A stretch of 64,000 nucleotides of DNA, taken from contig NZ_BMPO01000002.1 in the NCBI RefSeq assembly GCF_014647635.1, positions 594,261-658,260 on the forward strand, given 5' to 3'. Origin of the DNA: Pseudomonas matsuisoli (lineage in GTDB: Bacteria > Pseudomonadota > Gammaproteobacteria > Pseudomonadales > Pseudomonadaceae). The number at the start of each line of letters is the position of its first letter. Within the stretch, counting starts at the first letter, position 1. The translations under genes were made by a program, and so were the position numbers. This document shows, piece by piece, positions 57,142 through 64,000 of the stretch. The notes below the pieces were generated by a model. That model worked only from the letters and a program-made list of their open reading frames with translations. It was not told the origin of the DNA and made no database searches.

Positions 57142-57789
57142 ATGGATATGAGGTTCGTTAAGCAGTCGTTCCTTGGTATCGAACTGGACATCCTTGTGGG
57201 TCATCCAGAACACGACATCCTATTTGTTGCTACACAGGTGGCACGGGCGGCGGGCCTGAAGAACCCGAGCCATCAGGTCTCTCGTCACGCAAAAATTGCG
57301 GGACACAGGGACGCCTTACAAGCTGGGTCTATACAAATTGTAGAGACTTGGGAGAGCCCAAAAGGAGTTCAGAAGACCTCGTGGTTCTTCACTGAGCCAG
57401 CGACATACCAGATGCTTCTCCGGGGCCACGCTCCGCAGTCCGAACCGTTTCGCAAGTGGGTCACCGAAGAGGTCCTCCCATCGATCCGCAAGACAGGCAC
57501 CTATGACCTGTTCGCTTCGGAGACCAAAGAGGCCCAGCAGTTCAGCGGTGAGTTCGCCCAGCTCCATCAAGCACTCGCAGAGTTGACCACTGAGGTCCGC
57601 AGCCTTAAGGACATCATCGCGGGTCTCCAGATGTCTTCGCCAGTCGAGCCCGTGAAGAGTCCTTATGAGGGCACTCCAGGCGTGGCCGTGTGTGATCCGG
57701 GTGGCTTCGATGGGGGAGCTTGGTTGCAATCGCCCAATGGCTTCGCATCCAGAACGATAAATGCATTAAGAGCACCATTGTTCCGTTAG
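57142..57789 (+). CDS. BRO-N domain protein (phage antirepressor-like)
   Basis: From ATG 57142, 215 residues; the open frame starts at 57016. The N-terminal BRO-N domain is clear: ILFVATQVARAAGLKNPSHQVSRHA, then TWFFTEPATYQMLL-type WFFTEPATYQMLLRGHAP and FRKWVTEEVLPSIRKTGTY. A short coiled coil follows (about 150-180, FAQLHQALAELTTEVRSLKDIIA). Such proteins bind DNA and often relieve repression of lytic genes. Its C-terminus is not a known antirepressor domain. The only regulatory-looking gene in the element. Confidence 0.82.
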   Translation: MDMRFVKQSFLGIELDILVGHPEHDILFVATQVARAAGLKNPSHQVSRHAKIAGHRDALQAGSIQIVETWESPKGVQKTSWFFTEPATYQMLLRGHAPQSEPFRKWVTEEVLPSIRKTGTYDLFASETKEAQQFSGEFAQLHQALAELTTEVRSLKDIIAGLQMSSPVEPVKSPYEGTPGVAVCDPGGFDGGAWLQSPNGFASRTINALRAPLFR

Positions 57790-57855
57790 ATGCGCCTTTC
57801 GTTGGCGGGTGCTCCTGATCCTCTCGTTTCTCGTGTGTGTAGCACGCCACAAGCC

Positions 57856-57875
57856 AAAAACCCTCACGGGCCAGA
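57856..57875 (+). promoter_or_regulatory. Degenerate T7/T3-class promoter relative (copy B)
   Basis: AAAAACCCTCACGGGCCAGA shares AAAAACCCTCAC with the near-perfect copy at 63506 but lacks the TATAA spacer before the GGG. In the leader of the unknown gene at 58037. Probably decayed. Confidence 0.4.
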
Positions 57876-57963
57876 ATGCGCTACACGTCGATTTCGATAG
57901 GCCGGCAATGCGATGGCATGAGTTTGCCGATCCGCTTCACCTTGGGCCCTTTCCGGGGCTCCG

Positions 57964-58015
57964 AAAAACACTCACTTTAAAACACCTATGCAGAACCCCT
58001 CACTTGAAGGAACAC
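57964..58015 (+). promoter_or_regulatory. Two tandem degenerate T7/T3-class promoter relatives (copies C and D)
   Basis: Copy C, AAAAACACTCACTTTAAAAC (57964-57983), keeps the CTCACT core and an A/T box but not the GGG start. Copy D at 57992-58015, ACCCCTCACTTGAAGGAACA (part), keeps the core and AAGG. Both read toward the gene at 58037 and lie outside coding sequence. Confidence 0.45.
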
Positions 58016-58036
58016 ACCCCGCCTTCAGGAGAGCCA

Positions 58037-58576
58037 ATGACTTCCGCATCGCACCGCATCAAGACCAGCACTGACCAACTCGCATCGCTACCTCAGGAAC
58101 TCACCTTCGACACCCTCACCGGGGAGCTACTCGCGCAGCGAACCATTCCCTTCAGGACCCACCGGGTTCTCCACTACGTTGGCACCGCTTGCCGCTTCCC
58201 TTGCGACGCTCGGACCCGCGAGGAACTCACCGAGACTCTCTCCGTGCATGACCAGTGGCGGGACAACCTCATCGTAGAAAGCGACCGGCTCTTGGACCTT
58301 CTGGATTCCGGGAGGGTATCTGGTGGAGCTGTGGCAATGTTCCGAAGGATTCTCCTCGGACTCGCTGGGAGGAATCTATGGTTCGGATCGATCAGCGATG
58401 TCGGTACGAAGCGCGAGGCGTATGAGCTGGTCAACGCCGACCTAATAACCGTGACCAAGCAAGGGCGCACCCTTCCGACAAAGGTGAGGATACATCCCTG
58501 GTACGGCTGGCGGGGAGACCTCATGGCCCGAGAGCCGCTCCTTCGGCAATGGGTAGGCGTTGCCCTGGGAGAGTAA
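58037..58576 (+). CDS. Phage-element protein of unknown function
   Basis: ATG 58037 with AGGAG seven bases before gives 179 residues; the frame open from 57809 covers the promoter leader and is not credible as protein. Soluble, mixed helix; contains RTHRVLHYVGTACRFPCDAR and a WYGWRGDLMA tail. Not recognised. Sandwiched between the phage promoter relatives and the ejection-protein gene, it is probably phage-derived. Confidence 0.65.
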   Translation: MTSASHRIKTSTDQLASLPQELTFDTLTGELLAQRTIPFRTHRVLHYVGTACRFPCDARTREELTETLSVHDQWRDNLIVESDRLLDLLDSGRVSGGAVAMFRRILLGLAGRNLWFGSISDVGTKREAYELVNADLITVTKQGRTLPTKVRIHPWYGWRGDLMAREPLLRQWVGVALGE

Positions 58577-58927
58577 ACCGGACGGATTCGCGCCGTTTAC
58601 ATTGACGGAGCCCAGTGCCGCCGTGGGCTCAGTGAATCGACCATATATAAATAAGGCGACCCAAGGTCCTCCGGCCATCCCTGCTGTTCATCTTGGGGCA
58701 TCGCTCAGGTTCGCCAGCAGGTTGCCATCCAGTCTCGGGAGTAGTGATGACAATCACCTCCACTCTTCGAGGACCACTCCAAGAAACCTACTGCCCAGCT
58801 TGAATGGGTCTCCCTCGTTCACAGTAGGTCCACCATCGGACCAGCCTTCGGCCCTGAGGTCGTCTCAGCGCGGAGCGATTTGACCTCAAGCCCAGTCACA
58901 ATGCGTGCTCCGTGCCCTCCGAGCAAC
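58577..58927. other. Non-coding leader before the ejection-protein gene
   Basis: No gene seen. It has a stem-loop, GAGCCCA (58608-58614) with TGGGCTC (58624-58630), an AT-rich patch (ATATATAAATAA, about 58640-58651) and GGTCC/GGACC arms near 58832-58847. The gp16-like frame is open through its end but without a start site. Confidence 0.4.
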
Positions 58928-58950
58928 AAAAGCCCTCACTGGTAGCGACA
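58928..58950 (+). promoter_or_regulatory. Degenerate T7/T3-class promoter relative (copy E)
   Basis: AAAAGCCCTCACTGGTAGCG keeps the CCCTCACT core of the phage promoter at the expected distance before a start-like GCGACA, 31 bases before the ejection-protein ATG at 58981. Confidence 0.45.
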
Positions 58951-58980
58951 CACACAACCGCTTCCACTGAGGACCACGAC

Positions 58981-61900
58981 ATGAGCACCACACGCAACAC
59001 TTCCGATTCACCCACCGACTACGACAAGATCAAAACCGAGGGCGGGCCATTCGACTCCCTCATCCAGTCCGCATCGGCTCGCCACGGAGTGTCCTACGAC
59101 CTCCTCCACAAGCAACTCTTCATCGAGTCATCATTCAATCCGAACGCGGTGAGTCCCACCGGCCCCAGAGGTCTCGCTCAGTTCACTAAGTCCACCGGGC
59201 GCGCTTATGGTCTGGTCAACGATGAGGACTTTTTCGATCCTGCCAAGTCCATCGACGCAGCCGCTCGGCACATGCGGGATAACATCAAGATAGCTGGCGG
59301 GGACGAACTGAAGGCCCTCCTCGCGTACAACCAAGGCGCAGGGCAACTGGGCCAACCACAGCTCGATGCCTACGGCCGGGGCGACTTTAAAGGCGTCTCC
59401 AAGGAGGGCTTGGAGTACATCCGCAAGCTAAGGGACGTAACCAACACGGGCCGGAAGGCGGAACTGGATTCGTTCTTTACGCAGTCCTCCGAGTCTTTCT
59501 GTTCCGGGATCGCACAGGTTCCGAGTGGAGTCGAGGGGATCTCGAAGGTCCAGGAACATGCGCCTACTGACGACCTCGGGTCCTTCCATGTGACCGGCAA
59601 GGATGTCGCACCCAAGGCTACACCCTTCGCGGAGGAGCTTTACCGGACCACCGGAAAAACTGACGACGAAGACCGTGGGTTCTTCGAGGGTCGAGGTAAC
59701 GCAGCCTCCGTCAACCTGAAGACATCCGTTCTCGGGATGCTCATTCGTGCAGCCTCCAGCGAACAGGCATCCGACTTCTCGCAAACCTTTTCGATGATGG
59801 GTGACATCTTCAATGACCCGCTGCCCGCTACTGCCTCCGATGTCTTCAATCCACTCGGCGTTCTCTACAGCCACAGGGCAATCAACTGGGCAGATGGGGA
59901 CTATGACCGGCTCCGATCTTCAGGGCTCGACCCGCAGTTCTATGATGTGGTCCTAAGGGGCCGCCCGGAGAACTTCGAAGCCAACCTCGTGCTGGCGAAA
60001 GAAAACCAGAAGATGATGGAGAGCACCGCCAAGGATCGCTTCGGAGCTGCCGCTATTGGGTCGCTCGGTGGACTGATGGGAGACCCAACCATCCTTATCA
60101 ACCCGGCGCGTTCTGGTGGCGCAGGATTCGTGTCCCGCTTGGCTGGTGGCTCTGTGGCTAATGCCCCACTGGCCGGCATGTCTGAAGTCGGCAGTGCAAA
60201 AACATCCGGTCGGGAAATGCACCTTGTTGAAGCTGTCGCTGGAGGTGCTGCCTTCGGTGGAACACTTAATGGCCTATTCGGGCGGCGTCCGGGGCGCAAC
60301 TCATGGGACCTTGAGGACACCACACCAGAACCGCAAGCGTTCACAGTGGACGACTTCAAGGCACTGATGTCCGGCAACGGCCAGCAGAACCAAGATCAGA
60401 CCATGAGCGGAACAGTCCAGCGTCTTCAAGTACGCGAACAGGCCAGGATGAGCGGGCTGGATGAGGACCCTACGGCCATGCCATTCCGCGCAGACGAGAA
60501 GATTCACGAAAGCCCAGCGGGTGATTACCTGGATGTTCCGTTTGATCCTGAAGCAGCGCGGCTGACGGACGGAACGATCCTGAGCGGCGGCTCTCCCATC
60601 AACCCAAAGACGCTCAAGGATGCCACTGAGATCGAGGCTGGCGGCACAGCCAACTGGGGAGTCCGCATGGGGAGTATCACTGAGATGGGTGTCCTACTCG
60701 GTCGCTCCGATAGCGCGGACATCCGGGCAGTCGCTAAGGATCTCTTCAGGTCCTCCACTGGTTACCGGGACGGCTCCAATGGGAAGTTCGGGGCTACCGC
60801 TTCGGACATCTCAGAGCGGCTCCGGTCGCAGGACAACGTGGTTCACAATCGGCTCGCTGAAGGATTCGACGAGACCCTGAAGGACCCCTTCTGGCGCGGC
60901 CAAAGGATGACCGAGGGAGCCAAGCGGGAATACATCAGTCGGCGTGTGGTGGAAGCTCTCGAAGCCCAAACCCCAGGCAAGCTGACGCCTCCCGAGATGA
61001 AGCTCCTGGATGAGCTGAAGCAGCACATGAACCAGAAGTGGGACTACATCTCCAACCCGGCCCAGTTCGGTGACCTCAGGGCCAAAGCGATCCTTGAGGA
61101 CACTCGGCACTTCTCAACGTACTTCCCTCAACGCTACAGCTCCGCTGCTAAGCACATGGCTATCGAGCGATTCGGGTCACCTGAAGAACTCCAGAAGGCC
61201 ATCGCGCATTCCTGGATGGCGTCCTATGTGAGCCGTCCTCATGTGAAGCAACGGATCGACGCGATGATCCAGGAGGGGCACGAGAAGGCTTCCAAGGGAA
61301 ACCCTGAGGCCAAGCCGATGACTCCTGAGGAGATCCAAGCGGCAGTCGAGAAGTACGCCAACGACAAGGCTTATGGTGTCGCTCATTCCGATGAGTTCAC
61401 CGCTAACGGCTTGGTCGAGGAGCACCTCAAGGATGGGGCGGGTCTGGAGAACAACTCCTACCTGGAAGCTCGGAACCTCTTCGACTCCGACATGAGTGTT
61501 CAGATGCCCGATGGTCAGCCCTTCGCGGTCAACGACCTCAGGGACTTCAATATCCTCAGGGTGGTCCCGCAGTACGACCGAAGGGTCAACGGGGACATCG
61601 CGATCATGGGTGGCACTGGGATGTCCACGAAGGAGCTGAAGAACCTCGCCAACGGGTTAAACCAGAAGGCGATTCCAGGCAAGAACACGCTGGAGGCTGA
61701 AGCTCTACTCGATGCGATCAAGATGCTGACTGGACGCGCTCGGAGAGATCCTGATGGCATATGGGCAACCTACGCGAGATCCCTGACTGACATTGGGTTC
61801 GCCACGAAGAACGCCTACATGGGCGTCCAGAACATCACCGAGGCAGCCGCTTTGATCACCAAGGGCCACCAAAGGATGCTCTTCAAGGGCGTTCCGTTAC

Positions 61901-63117
61901 TCAAGAAGTGGGCCACGGCGGGCTCCAAGCTGGACCTGGACGACATCCAGCAGATGCACGGGATGGTCTTCGGGAAGGAACTGGACGATCTCATTCGGCC
62001 AACCCGGCAGGACATCGTGGATCAGCTCCGTCAGCACAATAGTGAGATCTCCTCACAGATCGCCGGGACCATCAAGAAGGGCACCCAAGAGCTATCCGTT
62101 CGGTCGCCCTTTACGTGGCTCCTCCGGGAATCCGGCAACTACCTGATGGACGCTGGGCGCCAAGGGGTTCTTGTGGATCTCATCGACCACACGTTGAACG
62201 GGAAGGTCACCGACCTGTTCAGCCCCGAGCGTCTACGATCCGCCTCGATCTCCCCGGAGCAATTCAACGGTATCCAAGGGCTCATCCGGGACCACTTCAG
62301 GCAGGACCCAGCGTCCGGTAAGTGGCGCATCGAGAACCCACAAGCGCTGGCTTCAGATGTCCGTTCTATGGACCTCTACCGGTTGGGTGATCGAGTAGCG
62401 GATGAGACGATGCTTCGTCCTCACAAGATGTCCTTTGCGCCCTCTAAGCAGTACGGGGCAGGCTTGGCGATGGCCCTCCAGTTCAAGATGTTCGTCCTTC
62501 GGTCACTCAATGGCCGCATGGTGCGAGGCTGGATGGAGGCCACGAAGAACGGCCAAGCGTTGGACCAGACGTATCAGGCTGTGGTGTCGATTGGACTGGC
62601 TACCGCCTTCTATATCGCCTCTACGTACTCGAAGGCTCAAGCGATGCCCGAGAGAGCCCGCGAAGCGTACTTGGACAAAGCATTGAACCCGTCCATGCTG
62701 GCCTACGCGGCAATCTCTCGAAGCTCCCATGTGGGCGCACCTTTGGGAGTCGCTAACTACCTTGCGGCACCTCTGGGCTTTGATCAGGCCGCGATGGTCC
62801 GAACGTCGATCCTCCCAAGAGACCCACGCAAAGGCCAGGAAGGAAGAGCCATTCGATACAACGCGCTTCAATCGGATTTGGTGGGGGACTTAGCGAGTGG
62901 AGTGGCCGAGCAGGTTCCAGCGCTGGGTGTCTTGGCAAATGGAGCACAAGCGGGATACTCCGGGTATCACCTGTTGGAGGATCAGCGTGGTGCAGACCGT
63001 AGGGGGCACATGACCGGGCTATGGAATGCCCTAAAGCAGTTTGTGCCTAACGACCCCGCAACGCAGAGTCTCATGAGGGCGCTTGCGGAAGACCAAGGGG
63101 TCGATAGGGCGCGGTAA
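58981..63117 (+). CDS. T7 gp16-like internal virion (ejection) protein with N-terminal lytic transglycosylase
   Basis: ATG 58981 (GAGGA eight bases upstream) gives 1378 residues, close to T7 gp16 (1318). The first 120 residues are an SLT domain: LLHKQLFIESSFNPNA with catalytic E49, GPRGLAQFT and LLAYNQGAG. The C-terminal 140 residues follow T7 gp16 closely: QFKMFVLRSLNGR, AYLDKALNPSMLAYAAISRSS, GAPLGVANYL and TSILPRD, ending VPNDPATQSLM. In T7 this protein is stored in the capsid and forms, with gp14 and gp15, the trans-envelope channel for DNA entry. Its gp14/gp15 partners are absent here. Frame intact through 4.1 kb, so under recent selection or recently acquired. Confidence 0.9.
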   Translation: MSTTRNTSDSPTDYDKIKTEGGPFDSLIQSASARHGVSYDLLHKQLFIESSFNPNAVSPTGPRGLAQFTKSTGRAYGLVNDEDFFDPAKSIDAAARHMRDNIKIAGGDELKALLAYNQGAGQLGQPQLDAYGRGDFKGVSKEGLEYIRKLRDVTNTGRKAELDSFFTQSSESFCSGIAQVPSGVEGISKVQEHAPTDDLGSFHVTGKDVAPKATPFAEELYRTTGKTDDEDRGFFEGRGNAASVNLKTSVLGMLIRAASSEQASDFSQTFSMMGDIFNDPLPATASDVFNPLGVLYSHRAINWADGDYDRLRSSGLDPQFYDVVLRGRPENFEANLVLAKENQKMMESTAKDRFGAAAIGSLGGLMGDPTILINPARSGGAGFVSRLAGGSVANAPLAGMSEVGSAKTSGREMHLVEAVAGGAAFGGTLNGLFGRRPGRNSWDLEDTTPEPQAFTVDDFKALMSGNGQQNQDQTMSGTVQRLQVREQARMSGLDEDPTAMPFRADEKIHESPAGDYLDVPFDPEAARLTDGTILSGGSPINPKTLKDATEIEAGGTANWGVRMGSITEMGVLLGRSDSADIRAVAKDLFRSSTGYRDGSNGKFGATASDISERLRSQDNVVHNRLAEGFDETLKDPFWRGQRMTEGAKREYISRRVVEALEAQTPGKLTPPEMKLLDELKQHMNQKWDYISNPAQFGDLRAKAILEDTRHFSTYFPQRYSSAAKHMAIERFGSPEELQKAIAHSWMASYVSRPHVKQRIDAMIQEGHEKASKGNPEAKPMTPEEIQAAVEKYANDKAYGVAHSDEFTANGLVEEHLKDGAGLENNSYLEARNLFDSDMSVQMPDGQPFAVNDLRDFNILRVVPQYDRRVNGDIAIMGGTGMSTKELKNLANGLNQKAIPGKNTLEAEALLDAIKMLTGRARRDPDGIWATYARSLTDIGFATKNAYMGVQNITEAAALITKGHQRMLFKGVPLLKKWATAGSKLDLDDIQQMHGMVFGKELDDLIRPTRQDIVDQLRQHNSEISSQIAGTIKKGTQELSVRSPFTWLLRESGNYLMDAGRQGVLVDLIDHTLNGKVTDLFSPERLRSASISPEQFNGIQGLIRDHFRQDPASGKWRIENPQALASDVRSMDLYRLGDRVADETMLRPHKMSFAPSKQYGAGLAMALQFKMFVLRSLNGRMVRGWMEATKNGQALDQTYQAVVSIGLATAFYIASTYSKAQAMPERAREAYLDKALNPSMLAYAAISRSSHVGAPLGVANYLAAPLGFDQAAMVRTSILPRDPRKGQEGRAIRYNALQSDLVGDLASGVAEQVPALGVLANGAQAGYSGYHLLEDQRGADRRGHMTGLWNALKQFVPNDPATQSLMRALAEDQGVDRAR

Positions 63118-63119
63118 AA

Positions 63120-63491
63120 CTAACGATGCGATAATAGAAGCTGAAGCTTTTCTATCGCATCAAGCACGGCGCACGCATCCACGAGTTCGAAACGCCCGTT
63201 GGGATAATGTCCGCATGTCCGCAATGATTCCTCATACAAGGGGAACCAGTAGTTCAGGCGGCGACGGTCGCACCTTGATAGCATCGAAGATATGGTGGCC
63301 AATTCATGCTGGCGAATCCCATCTGCGTAAAGGCCTGCTTCGAACGATATCCTTTGCTGCTCCAGGCGCTCATAAATTGGAGCAGCCGCAGCGTTAAACT
63401 CGATGCGCTTGTCGCGGTGTATGCCAAGTCTATGCCCAATAAAAGTGCCCACCAACACGCCTAAAATGCCAGAGACTATTTCCGTCCACAT
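63120..63491 (-). CDS. Small single-span membrane protein, reverse-strand cargo gene
   Basis: ATG 63491 with a GGGG site eight bases before gives 123 residues; the frame to 63557 is less likely. One N-terminal membrane helix (about 4-20, EIVSGILGVLVGTFIGHRL), then a soluble helical part with EFNAAAAPIYERLEQQR and an acidic C-terminus. Resembles small hypothetical proteins seen in pseudomonad prophages, function unknown. It ends three bases from the ejection-protein stop and runs against it, as accessory lysogen genes do. Confidence 0.65.
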   Translation of the reverse strand: MWTEIVSGILGVLVGTFIGHRLGIHRDKRIEFNAAAAPIYERLEQQRISFEAGLYADGIRQHELATISSMLSRCDRRRLNYWFPLYEESLRTCGHYPNGRFELVDACAVLDAIEKLQLLLSHR

Positions 63492-63505
63492 GTACCGTTC
63501 CCCGT

Positions 63506-63530
63506 AAAAACCCTCACTATAAGGGAGACA
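63506..63530 (+). promoter_or_regulatory. Near-perfect T7/T3-class phage RNA polymerase promoter (copy A)
   Basis: The last 20 bases are CCCTCACTATAAGGGAGACA, preceded by AAAAA. T3 promoters end ACCCTCACTAAAGGGAGA and T7 promoters ACTCACTATAGGGAGA. The specificity region resembles T3, the TATA-start resembles T7, and one extra A before GGG matches T7 promoters that start with A. It points right, into a non-coding tract, like the replication-type promoters at T7 genome ends. Resemblance is directly visible; activity is untested and no matching polymerase gene is in the window. Confidence 0.8.
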
Positions 63531-63857
63531 GGAAGATAAGCCCGTATCAATCACCATGCGGCCCTTCCGTCCCTCTCAATGCCAGTCCTCGCGGGTCGGC
63601 TCTGCTGGTCCACCTTTGGACCGCCTTCCAGTTCGTCACCAGTCGCTAACCTTATGGGTAACGCCAGGACGGACCAAGTGTCAGCCAAGCGGTTGACCGG
63701 GAGGACAATCGGGACAGCTACCTTCGAGTAGCGACATGAGCCCGAGCCTCAGGCAGAAAGGCGTATCGTGGTGTTCGCTCTCGGTCATTGATTAGATGAC
63801 CTAAGGGCCTTTGTGAGAACTGGGGGCGCTCACACTGACCACGAGAACGGGGGGGCC
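63531..63857. other. Non-coding tract downstream of the phage promoter
   Basis: No credible gene on either strand. Stem-loops: GGTCCA (63607-63612) with TGGACC (63617-63622), and GCTAC/GTAGC near 63718-63733. It could be an origin or packaging region of the phage element. Confidence 0.45.
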
Positions 63858-64000
63858 TGTAGTGGTCTACTGATTGTAGTGGTCAACCCATCCCGGACAG
63901 TGGGTTAAGTTTTTCTTCGGCCACCGCAGGTGGCAGTCCGTCGTTGAACTGATGTGGCCTGATCCAGTTGTAACGGTGCATCAGGTAATAACTGATATCC
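63858..64000 (-). mobile_element. IS3-family insertion sequence, one end
   Basis: Transposase C-terminus on the minus strand plus an outer end beginning TGTAGTGGTCTACTGATTG at 63858; the ten bases TGTAGTGGTC recur at 63875-63884. The other end and any target duplication are outside the window. Confidence 0.8.
63883..64000 (-). CDS. IS3-family transposase OrfB, C-terminal 39 residues
   Basis: Minus-strand frame open to the window edge reads ISYYLMHRYNWIRPHQFNDG then LPPAVAEEKLNPLSGMG and stop (TGA at 63885-63883). The HRYNWIRPHQ.N.GL.P..AEE pattern is the end of the IS3 DDE transposase after its last catalytic Glu. Catalytic residues themselves are outside the window. Confidence 0.85.
   Translation of the reverse strand, partial: DISYYLMHRYNWIRPHQFNDGLPPAVAEEKLNPLSGMG

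Larger units (their letters stand above)
54090..63857 (+). mobile_element. Reduced T7-like, integrase-bearing phage element (prophage remnant or satellite)
   Basis: Starts at the tesA break and runs to an IS3 insertion. Contents in order: tyrosine integrase, two small helical proteins, terminator, reverse-strand gene, BRO-N protein, leader with phage-type promoter relatives, unknown gene, T7 gp16-like ejection protein, reverse-strand membrane protein, T7/T3-class promoter, non-coding tract. No polymerase, capsid, portal, terminase, lysis or replication gene is visible. The true right end is unknown because the IS and window edge intervene. Confidence 0.75.

Noticed and set aside
57809..58036. 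Extended N-terminus of the gene at 58037
   Set aside because: This part contains the phage-promoter relatives, and the AGGAG site belongs to ATG 58037.
1..64000. CRISPR arrays or rRNA
   Set aside because: No regularly spaced direct repeats and no rRNA-like stretches were seen on reading.

Overview
The window is a single stretch of chromosome from a moderately GC-rich gammaproteobacterium. From about 21.1 to 52.3 kb the gene order is cysI-DUF934, acuI, sohB, SCP2, nudC, fimL, ldcA, dnaQ, rnhA, methyltransferase, gloB, mltD, yejABEF-type transporter, fabI, ppiD, hupB, lon, clpX, clpP, tig, tRNA cluster, folD. As I remember it, this is close to the order in Pseudomonas aeruginosa, with some genes absent. 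A member of the Pseudomonadales/Halomonadaceae is therefore likely, but the genus cannot be fixed by reading.

Left accessory part (1-20.9 kb). It opens with a cut-off amidohydrolase, a decayed FMN-dependent hydroxyacid dehydrogenase fragment, a DUF1090 protein, a class C beta-lactamase and a DUF3455 / ECF sigma / anti-sigma operon. Next comes a sugar locus: a minus-strand run (MFS carrier, SMP-30 lactonase, SDR sugar dehydrogenase, araF, araG, araH, exported aldose 1-epimerase), with an L-arabonate-type dehydratase and a GntR/FadR regulator on the plus strand. Together these import L-arabinose (or a similar sugar), equilibrate its anomers, oxidise it to the lactone, open the lactone and dehydrate the aldonate. 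The last steps of the oxidative pathway are not in the window. A D-2-hydroxyglutarate-dehydrogenase-like flavoprotein stands divergent to a complete tripartite tricarboxylate carrier (tctC-tctB-tctA).

Core block (21-52.3 kb). This holds sulfite reduction, quinone/acrylyl reductase, membrane protease, NAD pyrophosphatase, FimL, lysine decarboxylase, DNA proofreading and RNase H, glyoxalase II, cell-wall lytic transglycosylase, an oligopeptide-type ABC importer, enoyl-ACP reductase, the periplasmic chaperone PpiD, HU, the Lon/ClpXP/trigger-factor proteostasis group with three tRNA genes, and FolD.

Right part (52.3-64 kb). An L,D-transpeptidase and a small unknown gene lead to tesA, of which only the 3' part remains. 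The break coincides with a plus-strand tyrosine integrase and begins a phage-derived element. Besides the integrase this element holds two small helical proteins, a BRO-N antirepressor-like protein, one unknown phage-side gene, a very large T7 gp16-like internal virion (ejection) protein with an N-terminal transglycosylase, and two reverse-strand cargo genes. No phage RNA polymerase, capsid, portal, terminase or DNA polymerase is visible, yet the element carries a near-perfect T7/T3-class phage promoter at 63506-63530 and several degraded relatives in its leaders. An IS3-family element starts at about 63858 and runs off the right edge. This reduced, T7-like, integrase-bearing element is the most unusual thing in the window. 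It is either a deleted Autographivirus-type prophage or a satellite that borrows a helper phage's polymerase.
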